From positions 1-8,745 of the forward strand of contig JAAZIG010000326.1 of the NCBI GenBank assembly GCA_012510325.1: a stretch of 8,745 nt of DNA. The letters are read 5' to 3'. This document shows, piece by piece, positions 1-6,161 of this stretch. Under the pieces are notes generated by a model. It was given only the letters and a program-made list of their open reading frames with translations, did not search any database and was not told the DNA's origin. The translations under genes were made by a program, and so were the position numbers. The DNA comes from Bacillota bacterium. Lineage in GTDB: Bacteria > Bacillota > Dethiobacteria > DTU022. Position 1 is the first letter of the stretch. The number at the start of each line of letters is the position of its first letter.

Positions 1-168
1 ATCTAAAACGTTGCTGATGCATCACGGACCCATTTCGCTTTGTACTCCCCCTCCCGGCTAGAAAAAGTATAGGGCAACTTAAAAGGAGCGCTGGACTGCA
101 GATCCTTCGGACTGCGTCCTCAGGATGACAAATATTCCCTGAGCCACGGGGACGGATCTCCTGGCTCA
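1..168. repeat. Dispersed intergenic repeat, copy 1 (left end cut by the window)
   Basis: Two blocks recur in copy 2. Block A (1-54) matches 221-274 with 4 mismatches, and block B (99-168) matches 304-373 with 1 mismatch in 70 bases. Between them, 55-98 is unique to this copy. Block B starts with an arm (about 100-130) that is the inverted partner of the arm at 198-224 in copy 2; here the left arm would lie mostly outside the window, with only its last four bases (atct) at 1-4. Block B ends with a 7-bp inverted repeat, tgagcca 140-146 and tggctca 162-168, around a 15-base loop. No coding frame is supported. The arms resemble the short palindromic extragenic repeats found in many copies in anaerobic bacterial genomes; that comparison is from memory. 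Confidence 0.8.
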
Positions 169-197
169 CTTTTGTGCCACGGGGGGGCCGCCTCTTC

Positions 198-373
198 TGT
201 CATGCTGAGCGTAGCGAAGCATCTACAACGTTACTGCCGCATCACGGACCCATTTCGCTTTGTACTCCCCCTCCGGACCCTGAGTCAGTGGGAGTTCTCG
301 GATCAGATCCTTCGGACTGCGTCCTCAGGATGACAAATATTCCCTGAGCCACAGGGACGGATCTCCTGGCTCA
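198..373. repeat. Dispersed intergenic repeat, copy 2 (complete), with long inverted arms
   Basis: This is the full copy. Left arm 198-224 (starts tgtcatgctgagcg) and right arm 305-335 (ends caggatgaca) are imperfect inverted repeats of each other, about 80 bases apart, so the transcript could fold into a long hairpin. The right arm is followed by the same tail as copy 1, with tgagcca 345-351 and tggctca 367-373. The inner segment 275-303 differs from copy 1 in sequence and is 15 bases shorter, so the two shared blocks have offsets of 220 and 205. This is what is expected from two related elements rather than a simple tandem duplication. No transposase gene is present; it looks like a non-autonomous or REP-like element. 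Confidence 0.8.
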
Positions 374-579
374 TTTTCCTCCGAGAAGTCTCCGGGCTTT
401 GCCCCGAGCGTCCGACCCATGCGGAAAGGAATGATGCAACGCTACCGGTATTAGCGAGAAGCGGTCACGGTCCGGACCATTTAGGGGGGAATGAGTGTAA
501 AAAGACCCTTTAGGGGAGTAGAAAAGAGTAAATGGATGACAGCAAGGTATCTTCGAAGGGAGAGCTGGCAGGAGTTCTG
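374..579. other. Intergenic stretch with no recognised gene
   Basis: This lies between the repeats and the 3' end of the minus-strand 3D-domain gene. It contains a GGGC-ttt-GCCC mini hairpin near 396-406 without a T-run and a perfect 10-base palindrome ggtccggacc at 469-478. It also has two tttagggg motifs, at about 480-487 and 510-517. Short open frames beginning at 491 and 532 run into the antisense of the 3D-domain gene and have no recognisable protein features, so I see no gene here. Confidence 0.5.
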
Positions 580-1035
580 TCAGGGAAATTGGAGAATAAC
601 CAGGCGCTGCTGCTGCCCAAACTTGATCGCTTCTTCCTTGGTTCCCACCGCCAGGTCGATATCACTAGGTCCGATGGCACCGCCGCGGTCGTTCACCTGA
701 CGCCAACCCAAGCCCTCTACATAAATCCGCGTGCCCAGAGGAATATTGGGCCCGGCGGCGGCTGTTTTCCCCGGGATTACCTTCTCCCCGCTATAAGTAA
801 GCGAAGGATCACCGGAATAATCATGGCCGCCGATAGCACCTGCGCTCAGCGGGGCATACATGGTTATATTCATTAACTGAACCTGGTACTGCTCCGATTC
901 AACAGCCATTTTTCTTGACTCCAGTATTTCCCGTTTTGCCTGCAGCAGCTGACCGGCATGAAAGATATTCATCAGAGCAACCAGAGCAGCGGTGAGCACC
1001 ATCAGCCAAATATTCCGGCGGTCCATAGTCTCCAC
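580..1035 (-). CDS. Membrane-anchored 3D (Asp-Asp-Asp) domain protein
   Basis: A 151-residue protein. Residues about 9-28 are a hydrophobic segment after Arg6-Arg7, with no cleavage site obvious, so it is probably a signal anchor facing outward. A short charged, possibly coiled segment follows (about 30-52). From about residue 58 to the end is a 3D domain: it opens with TMYAP, has the IPLGTRIYVEG strand (98-108) and the three aspartates of the family in NDRGG (Asp116) and SDID (Asp125, Asp127). 3D domains form a double-psi beta barrel related to MltA lytic transglycosylases and occur in Firmicutes cell-wall proteins, so a role in peptidoglycan turnover is likely but not shown. The start is uncertain: GTG at 1035, or ATG at 1026, which has GGAG only 3 bases upstream. 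It is divergent from the selenium operon, with no evident functional link to it. Confidence 0.85.
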   Translation of the reverse strand: METMDRRNIWLMVLTAALVALMNIFHAGQLLQAKREILESRKMAVESEQYQVQLMNITMYAPLSAGAIGGHDYSGDPSLTYSGEKVIPGKTAAAGPNIPLGTRIYVEGLGWRQVNDRGGAIGPSDIDLAVGTKEEAIKFGQQQRLVILQFP

Positions 1036-1172
1036 ACCCCGTTCCGATAAGAAGATCGACTGCTCCCCATAGTATCTGCAACCGGGCGCGGTTTAATCTA
1101 TAAGAGGAAAGCTTGGTCAGGTTAGCTCTAATCGCTTGGTTAACAGATATCATTTCACCAATATAGCAAAAG

Positions 1173-1208
1173 TCTATACGAATAGATTATTTCATAGAAA
1201 AGATCTAT
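1173..1208. promoter_or_regulatory. Paired TCTAT/ATAGA inverted repeats, candidate operator
   Basis: TCTAT (1173-1177) and ATAGA (1182-1186) form a 5-bp dyad with a 4-base spacer. Eight bases later ATAGA (1194-1198) and TCTAT (1204-1208) form a second dyad of opposite order with a 5-base spacer. The half-sites lie about 85-120 bases upstream of the yedE start, a position compatible with LysR-type binding. The arms are short and the DNA is AT-rich, so chance is not excluded. Confidence 0.35.
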
Positions 1209-1231
1209 TTTTCTTATTCAATTAATCAGCT

Positions 1232-1246
1232 TATGCTGTAAGCATA
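1232..1246. promoter_or_regulatory. Perfect 15-bp dyad TATGCT-gta-AGCATA, candidate operator
   Basis: A perfect 6-bp inverted repeat with a 3-base spacer. It overlaps a second dyad, gctta-tgctg-taagc, shifted by a few bases. It includes a T-N11-A pair (1232 and 1244), the loose LysR consensus, and ends just before a possible -10 hexamer at 1247-1252. Its closeness to yedE suggests control of the selenium operon. The sequence shows the dyad; the protein that binds is inferred. Confidence 0.45.
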
Positions 1247-1292
1247 CATAATAATCTTAGCTTACCTGAATACATAGAGAAGGAGATATTCG

Positions 1293-2390
1293 ATGAAAAA
1301 CGTATTCGCGTCGAAATGGGGAATCATCATCGTCGGTATCATCATCGGTGTTTTTGCTTCACTGCTGCAGTTTTGGGGTAATCCTGCGAATATGGGTATC
1401 TGCGTAGCCTGCTTCCTCCGGGATATCACCGGTGCGCTCGGTTTGCACAGAGCCCCGGTAGTGCAGTATCTGCGTCCGGAAATTATTGGTTTCGTGCTGG
1501 GATCCTTTGTTGCGGCGTACGCCTTCAAGGAATTCAGGCCCCGGTCGGGTTCTGCGCCTGTGGTCAGGTTTATTCTGGGCGCTTTCGCCATGATTGGCGC
1601 CCTCATCTTCCTCGGTTGTCCGTGGCGGGCACTGCTTCGTCTCGCCGGCGGGGACTGGAATGCCATCCCCGGCCTGCTCGGTCTCATCGCGGGTATCTGG
1701 GCCGGAACCGGTTTTCTGAAAAGAGGTTACAATTTGGGAGCTACCCGCAAGACATACAAAGCTGCCGGGTGGATTTTCCCCATCATTATGGCCGGTTTTC
1801 TGGTCTTGATGCTGCTCAATCCAAAGATCTCCGGCGAGCCCCAGAGCGGGATTCTCTTTTACAGTGTCGAGGGCCCGGGCTCTTTGCATGCGCCTCTGCT
1901 CATCTCCCTCGTTATCGGCCTGGCCATCGGTTTTCTGGCCCAGAAGAGCAGGTTTTGTACCATGGGCGCTCTGCGCGACCTCATCCTTTTCAAACAGGGC
2001 CATCTGTTTAGCGGAATCATCGGCCTGACCGCCGCCGCCTTTCTCACGAACCTGCTACTCCACCAGTTTAACCCCGGCTTTATCGGACAACCTGTCGCCC
2101 ATACCATGCACCTGTGGAACTTCCTCGGGATGGCTCTTGCCGGAATCGCTTTCACTCTGGCCGGCGGCTGCCCCGGGCGGCAGCTGTTCCTCTCCGGGGA
2201 AGGTGACGGCGACGCCGCCATTTTTGTGGTCGGGATGATCGCCGGGGCAGCCTTTGCCCACAATTTCGGACTGGCCAGCTCCGGCGCGGGAGCCACCCCG
2301 GCAGGGATGATTGCCGTTGCGGTGGGGCTTGCCACCTGCCTGCTCATCGGATTGACCATGCGAGAAAATATAGGAGGGATTTTAGGATGA
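1293..2390 (+). CDS. yedE: YedE-type selenium metabolism membrane protein, putative selenium transporter
   Basis: A 365-residue polytopic membrane protein of the YeeE/YedE (sulfur-transport) family. It has about nine or ten hydrophobic segments in two similar halves, beginning at residues 10-25. The family's conserved cysteine motifs are all present: GICVACFLRD (Cys37, Cys40), LGCPWR (Cys109), RFCTMGALRD (Cys222) and AGGCPGRQ (Cys293). The NPANMGICVACF opening is typical of the YedE/FdhT branch that travels with selenium genes. Homologous YeeE moves thiosulfate through cysteine-lined sites, so import of a selenium or sulfur species is the likely role, not proven for YedE. The start is well supported by aaggag 7 bases upstream. 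It is the first gene of the operon, and its stop overlaps the next start (ATGA at 2387-2390). Confidence 0.92.
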   Translation: MKNVFASKWGIIIVGIIIGVFASLLQFWGNPANMGICVACFLRDITGALGLHRAPVVQYLRPEIIGFVLGSFVAAYAFKEFRPRSGSAPVVRFILGAFAMIGALIFLGCPWRALLRLAGGDWNAIPGLLGLIAGIWAGTGFLKRGYNLGATRKTYKAAGWIFPIIMAGFLVLMLLNPKISGEPQSGILFYSVEGPGSLHAPLLISLVIGLAIGFLAQKSRFCTMGALRDLILFKQGHLFSGIIGLTAAAFLTNLLLHQFNPGFIGQPVAHTMHLWNFLGMALAGIAFTLAGGCPGRQLFLSGEGDGDAAIFVVGMIAGAAFAHNFGLASSGAGATPAGMIAVAVGLATCLLIGLTMRENIGGILG

Positions 2391-2608
2391 ACAAGATTGT
2401 TGATGCCAGGGGCCTCTCTTGCCCCCAACCGGTGATCATGACTCTGGATGAGATCAAAACAACTCAAGAAGACAAAATCTTAATTATGGTGGATACGGAT
2501 ACGGCCAAGGAAAATGTTTGCCGGGCGGCCACAGCCCAGGGATGGGCGGTGGCGGAAATTCAACCGGAAGATGACGGTTACCGGATCACCATTAGAAAAG
2601 AGGACTAA
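2387..2608 (+). CDS. TusA-family sulfur/selenium carrier, stand-alone (YedF N-domain-like)
   Basis: A 73-residue protein covering one TusA domain. The signature CPQP, with the active Cys12, is in DARGLSCPQPVI near the N-terminus. TusA proteins carry sulfur as a persulfide on this cysteine; YedF, the selenium-linked relative, has the same domain fused to a C-terminal DsrE-like domain. Here the protein stops after the TusA fold, so it is a half-length YedF equivalent. It starts at the ATGA overlap with yedE, with AGGAGG 9 bases upstream, so translation is probably coupled. Only 2 bases separate it from the next gene. A role as carrier of selenium between YedE and SelD is inferred from operon context. 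Confidence 0.9.
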   Translation: MNKIVDARGLSCPQPVIMTLDEIKTTQEDKILIMVDTDTAKENVCRAATAQGWAVAEIQPEDDGYRITIRKED

Positions 2609-2610
2609 AT

Positions 2611-3153
2611 ATGTTTCATCTTTTTCGTAGAAAGAAGAAAAGGAGCGAACCGGCAGGCCCGGATCGGGGCATCCTCGTCTTTGAAAACACCACTGAAGTG
2701 ATCAGGGCGGAAACGGTGCTGCAGGAACAGGGGTGGGAGATCAAGGTGAAAGGCCCCCCCCCGGGGCTGCGCAGCGGCTGCGATCTGGTGATCGAGTTTC
2801 CCCTTATCGAAGAGCTGTCGATTATCAGGAAGCTGTCTGAGGACGGCATAAAACCGCTCCAGGTCGTTCCGGTGAACAGCGTTTTGCTGGAACCGGTTGA
2901 TCTTCTTCAGATCAAGGAATATGGGAAATATCTCATGGTCAGGGCGGCAAATATGAAGATCACCGTGGACCGGGAAACCAGACTGATCGTCAATCTGTCC
3001 GGGGGAGGCTGCCCCGATGTGCCGTACCTGGCGGAGCAGATGGTCAGCCGCAGCCTGGACAACGCCCCCCAGCCCCGGGAGGTCGGCTATACCCTGTGTG
3101 CCTATGCCCTGCAGATCGCTTTTGACCGGGTGGTGGAACTATGCTCGGCTTAG
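2611..3153 (+). CDS. DUF3343 (putative Se/S carrier-like) protein with Cys-containing C-terminal domain
   Basis: A 180-residue soluble protein. After a basic start (Arg/Lys 6-11), residues about 18-88 form a DUF3343-like domain: strand GILVFENTTEVIRAE, then PPGLRSGCDLVIEF with Cys57, as in the family known as putative Se/S carriers. The remaining 90 residues are not part of DUF3343. They contain GGGCPDVPYLA (Cys134), TLCAYAL (Cys163) and a near-terminal Cys178. DUF3343 proteins are usually short (about 70-90 residues) and co-occur with selenium genes. The extra domain could replace the DsrE part missing from the TusA-like neighbour, but this is inference and I recognise no named fold. A plausible ribosome site (aagagg) lies upstream of the ATG at 2611. 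The gene end overlaps the next gene by 13 bases. Confidence 0.8.
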   Translation: MFHLFRRKKKRSEPAGPDRGILVFENTTEVIRAETVLQEQGWEIKVKGPPPGLRSGCDLVIEFPLIEELSIIRKLSEDGIKPLQVVPVNSVLLEPVDLLQIKEYGKYLMVRAANMKITVDRETRLIVNLSGGGCPDVPYLAEQMVSRSLDNAPQPREVGYTLCAYALQIAFDRVVELCSA

Positions 3154-4037
3154 TCGGAACAATCCCGGAAGAGAGCTTTCCGCTCACCTGCGGCCGCACT
3201 CTGCTCAAGGAAGGGCAGATCCATCTGGAAAACAGATCTATTGCCGTCAACCGGGGGACTCCGGCCCTCATCGCGGCAGCTGCGGAAACCTTGAATTACC
3301 TGGGGAGCTCCGCTCCTTTTTGCTACCTGGTCGGAGATATCGGCAGCGGGGAAGGATCCAAACAGCTGTACAAACATCTCACCGCCGGGATCAGGGAAAG
3401 CTCTTTTACCACCCTGGCCCTGCATTACTTCCAGCCGGACGTGGCCCTGTTTAAGGAGATGCTCCAAGAGATCAGGGCGATGGCGGTTCAGCCAACCCTG
3501 ATTGCCGATGCCGGATTTATGTATGTGGCCAAAATGGGCGGCGATGCGGCGCATTTCGATCTGTTCACCCCTGATGCGGGTGAACTGGCCTATCTGGCGG
3601 ATGAAGAGGCCCCCCACCCTTTCTATACCCGGGGCTTTATCTTGCATGATCATAATGAGGTCCCCGATCTTATCGAGAGGGCCTACCGCCACAACAACGC
3701 CGCCGCCTTCCTGCTGGTAAAAGGGGCCAGCGACTACCTGGCCAACAAAGACGGCATTCTGGCAAAAATTGATCAGCCCAAAGAAGAGGTGCTCGAAGCG
3801 ATCGGCGGCACCGGGGACACCCTCACCGGGATCGTTTCCGCGCTCATCGCCACGGGTATGGAGATAGAAGAAGCCGCTGTCCGGGCAGCCAGGGTTAACC
3901 GGCTGGCCGGTCTCTATGCCAAACCGACTCCGGCAACACAGATCGATGAGCTGATCAAACAGATTCCGCGCGCCCTCAGTGAAGTCTTAAGCGATAACGA
4001 AAGGAACAAAACAGGTGAAGAATCAGGAGCAGTTTAA
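3141..4037 (+). CDS. Ribokinase-like / NAD(P)HX-dehydratase-related protein in selenium operon
   Basis: A 298-residue protein. The best landmark is IGGTGDTLTG at 221-230, the GxGD anion-hole and catalytic Asp (Asp226) motif of the ribokinase-like superfamily, closest in style to the YjeF C-terminal (NAD(P)H-hydrate dehydratase) branch. LFTPDAGELAYL (141-152) resembles that family's TPHPGE segment, and LLVKGASDYL (191-200) fits the strand before the nucleotide site. The N-terminal half, with GDIGSGEGSK at 65-74, is divergent and lacks the usual YjeF start. Substrate is unknown: repair of hydrated NAD(P)H or phosphorylation of a small molecule are both possible. It overlaps the genes on both sides (13 bases upstream, 23 bases with selD), which argues for a role in the same pathway. 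The ribosome site is weak (ggtggtgg), consistent with coupling. Confidence 0.75.
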   Translation: MLGLVGTIPEESFPLTCGRTLLKEGQIHLENRSIAVNRGTPALIAAAAETLNYLGSSAPFCYLVGDIGSGEGSKQLYKHLTAGIRESSFTTLALHYFQPDVALFKEMLQEIRAMAVQPTLIADAGFMYVAKMGGDAAHFDLFTPDAGELAYLADEEAPHPFYTRGFILHDHNEVPDLIERAYRHNNAAAFLLVKGASDYLANKDGILAKIDQPKEEVLEAIGGTGDTLTGIVSALIATGMEIEEAAVRAARVNRLAGLYAKPTPATQIDELIKQIPRALSEVLSDNERNKTGEESGAV

Positions 4038-5064
4038 ATTAACTAAAAACACCCGCGCCGCCGGCTGAGCTTCGAAAATAGGTCCGGGGGATCTAAGCGC
4101 AGTGTTGCAGGGGCTGACCCAGGAAAGGGATCCGAATGTTCTGGTCGGGCTGGACCGTTCCGATGACGCCGGTGTGTACAGGCTGACCGGGGAAATTGCC
4201 CTTATTCAAACTCTTGATTTCTTCACCCCCATTGTGGACAGCCCCTATGACTTTGGCCGGATTGCCGCGGCCAATTCGTTAAGCGATGTTTATGCCATGG
4301 GCGGTCGGCCGCTGACCGCCATGAATATCGTCTGCTTCCCGATCAAGGAGCTGGACAGTGCGATCCTGCATCTGATCCTGCAGGGCGGTCTGGAGATAAT
4401 CGGGCAGGCCGGCGCCGTGCTCATCGGAGGGCACAGCGTGGAAGATCCGGAGATAAAATATGGGCTGTCTGTAACGGGAACCGTTCACCCCAAACAATGC
4501 CTGACCAATGCCGGGGCCAGACCGGGTGATCTGCTCGTTCTGACAAAGCCGCTGGGGACCGGGATCCTGGCAACGGCGCTCAAAGCAGGGCTGCTCGATC
4601 AGAGCACCACCGCGCAGATTACCGGGCTGATGGCGGCTTTAAACAAGGACGCTGCCGAAGCGATGGTTGAAATCGGGGTAAACGCCTGCACCGACATTAC
4701 CGGATTCGGTCTCTTGGGACACGCTCTCGAGATGGCCGCAGCCAGCAACGTGGGCTTAAGGCTCTATCCGAAAAAAGTGCCGGTTATCCCGGAAGCAAAA
4801 ACTTATGCGGCCATGGGTTTGGTTCCCGCAGGCAGCTATACCAACCAGAAGTTCTGGACCAAGGATCTGCAGATCGGACCGGGCGTTGAGCCGATCCTGG
4901 TGGATATAATGTGCGATCCGCAAACATCAGGGGGCCTGCTCATAGCCGTCCCCGAGGAGAAAGCCCCTTCCTTGATCAAAAAGCTTGTGGCGAAAAAAGT
5001 GGCGGCCGCCTCCATCATCGGAGATGTCGTCGCGGAACCGCCGGGGAAAATAGAGTGCCGTTAA
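4015..5064 (+). CDS. selD: Selenide, water dikinase (selenophosphate synthetase), selenocysteine-containing
   Basis: SelD makes selenophosphate from selenide and ATP, the selenium donor for selenocysteine and selenouridine. Reading from GTG 4015 through the TGA at 4066-4068 as Sec gives 349 residues, the normal family length. Sec18 sits in AAGUASK, aligned with E. coli AGCGCK (Cys17), and Lys21 matches the essential Lys20; the second Cys (Cys19) is Ser here. The metal/ATP aspartates fall at the same numbers as in E. coli: Asp51 (SDDAGVY), Asp68 (TLDFF), Asp91 (LSDVYAMGG) and Asp227 (TDITGFG). GGHSVEDPE and CDPQTSGG are also present. GTG 4015 has aagga 9 bases upstream and is the only usual start codon between the frame's stop at 3988 and the TGA. 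Without readthrough the protein would begin at about 4102 and lack the active site. It overlaps the previous gene by 23 bases and is last in the operon. Confidence 0.95.
4066..4068 (+). other. In-frame TGA selenocysteine codon of selD
   Basis: The TGA is in frame with the conserved SelD body, and both sides are conserved SelD sequence: LTKNTRAAG before, ASKIGPGDL after. It replaces the catalytic Cys17 of E. coli SelD. Sec at this site is well known in SelD from several bacteria and archaea. A sequencing error from a Cys TGC or TGT is the alternative but is less likely given the adjacent hairpin and selenium context. Confidence 0.93.
4069..4098 (+). promoter_or_regulatory. Candidate bacterial SECIS hairpin
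   Basis: Directly after the TGA, GCTT (4069-4072) pairs with AAGC (4095-4098). After a 7-base bulge, AGGTCC (4080-4085) pairs with GGATCT (4089-4094), with one G-T pair, leaving a GGG loop (4086-4088). The loop begins 17 bases after the TGA and starts with G, which fits the bacterial SECIS model as I know it (loop about 16-37 bases downstream, G in the first loop positions). SelB would bind this to deliver Sec-tRNA. Folding energy was not computed. Confidence 0.75.
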
Positions 5065-5107
5065 CAGAGCGGAACTCGTCTCCGGCCGACCCGCGCAGCA
5101 GCCCTGA

Positions 5108-6136
5108 TCAGCTCCCGCTGAAACAATCGGCGCAATGCTCAAGAAATGCCCGGCTAAGGGGTGATAGGATCCGGTTCTGGTGGTAGATCAGATAGAAGCT
5201 GCGCTCCAGCTCGAGACCCGCCAACCGGTAGCCTTTGAGCAGCCCCGCCGCCAGCTCATCTTTCACCGCATGGCGGGAGATCACCGTAACCCCCAGCCCG
5301 GTTTTAACCGCTTCCTTGATCGCCTCCTGACTCTCCAGATAAGCGATCACCTGCAAAATGGTCTTGTTTTGGCCGTAGTACTCCTCCAGAGCGTTCTCAA
5401 AAACCAACCGGGTAGCAGAACCCGGCTCCCTCATGACAAAGGGGAGCTGAAGAAGTTCTGCAGCATTGTCACCGGCGTTTAGATCGAATTCAAAAAGCGG
5501 CGAAGGGAACTTACTGCTGCTGCCAGCGACGCCGCCTTCGTTTTTCCCCTGCGCCGGGGATTCGCTCTGCCACCCCTCTGCCGCCTCTTCCGGGACAGCC
5601 CTTTCCCCCGACAAACGGGTTCCAGGGGCGGCTATTAAGACGAGCTCGTCTTGCAGCAGCTGAATCTGTTCCAGCCCGTCGAGAAGAGCCGGCTCTCCCA
5701 CAAATCCCAGGTCATAACTGTACTCCCTGACATTTTCATAAACCTGCCGGGTATCCCTGAGCATCACCGCAAAGGTGACCGCGGGATGCTTTTCGAGGAA
5801 ACTGCTCATCAACTCCGGCAGGATGTAGGCTCCCGGAACACTGCTGGAGGCTATCTCCAGATGGCCGTCGATTACCCGGCGCTCCTCTTGCGTGGCAAAA
5901 ATAGCCTCCTCTTTGATCGCCAGCAACTGCCTGGCATAGCGGAGCAGAACTTTCCCCGCATCGGTCAGCTGCAGCTCCCGTTGGCTGCGGTCCAACAGGA
6001 GGGTGCCGACTTCGTTTTCCAGGGCTTTGATATGTGCGCTCACTGTGGGCTGGGTCAGAAAAATAGTTTCCGCCGCCCGGGAAAAGCTTTTCTGACGGGC
6101 CACTTCCACAAATACCTTTAACTGATGAAAATCCAT
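5108..6136 (-). CDS. LysR family regulator, likely selenium-metabolism associated
   Basis: A 342-residue LysR-type transcription factor. Residues 1-60 are the winged helix-turn-helix (MDFHQLKVFVEVARQKSFS opening; recognition helix around TQPTVSAHIKALE, 28-40). The effector domain begins near 91 (GHLEIASSSVPGAYILPELM) and resumes with FVMREPGSATR (233-243) and a TGLGVTVISR strand (279-288). The VPGAYILPEL start is like the LysR subgroup that neighbours selenium genes. The protein is about 40 residues longer than usual because of a polar Gly/Ser/Glu-rich insert at about 176-222. The C-terminus has HCADC (Cys335, Cys338). ATG 6136 is chosen because it opens the HTH and aaagga lies 11 bases upstream; the frame extends to 6277 but that part would overlap the hydrolase. 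It is convergent with selD (43 bases apart), and probably controls the selenium operon. Confidence 0.88.
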   Translation of the reverse strand: MDFHQLKVFVEVARQKSFSRAAETIFLTQPTVSAHIKALENEVGTLLLDRSQRELQLTDAGKVLLRYARQLLAIKEEAIFATQEERRVIDGHLEIASSSVPGAYILPELMSSFLEKHPAVTFAVMLRDTRQVYENVREYSYDLGFVGEPALLDGLEQIQLLQDELVLIAAPGTRLSGERAVPEEAAEGWQSESPAQGKNEGGVAGSSSKFPSPLFEFDLNAGDNAAELLQLPFVMREPGSATRLVFENALEEYYGQNKTILQVIAYLESQEAIKEAVKTGLGVTVISRHAVKDELAAGLLKGYRLAGLELERSFYLIYHQNRILSPLSRAFLEHCADCFSGS

Positions 6137-6161
6137 CGGTTTAAATATCCTTTCCGGGAGC

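Larger units (their letters stand above)
1036..1292. promoter_or_regulatory. Divergent intergenic region, probable promoter and operator zone of the selenium operon
   Basis: About 257 bases lie between two divergent genes; the right 120 bases are strikingly AT-rich compared with the GC-rich genes around them. The zone holds three small inverted repeats (1173-1186, 1194-1208, 1232-1246) and repeated TCTAT/ATAGA words, as would suit a regulator-bound promoter. A cataat hexamer at 1247-1252 resembles a -10 box, but I cannot find a convincing -35 box at the right spacing, so no exact promoter is called. The yedE ribosome binding site, aaggag, sits 7 bases before its ATG at 1293. No small ORF with protein features is seen. 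Confidence 0.55.

Noticed and set aside
1..373. CRISPR array
   Set aside because: There are only two copies of a long, unevenly spaced repeat, with internal differences; no regular short repeat-spacer pattern.
1359..2003. 214-codon open frame antisense to yedE
   Set aside because: The composition is a mirror of the membrane protein's codons, with no recognisable domain; yedE has full family motifs.
4102..5064. SelD beginning at GTG 4102
   Set aside because: It would lack the catalytic Sec/Cys and the essential Lys found in all active SelD, has no good ribosome site, and the same frame upstream encodes conserved SelD sequence across the TGA.
5065..5107. Bidirectional terminator between the convergent selD and lysR genes
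   Set aside because: The 43 bases contain no stable hairpin followed by a T-run that I can identify.
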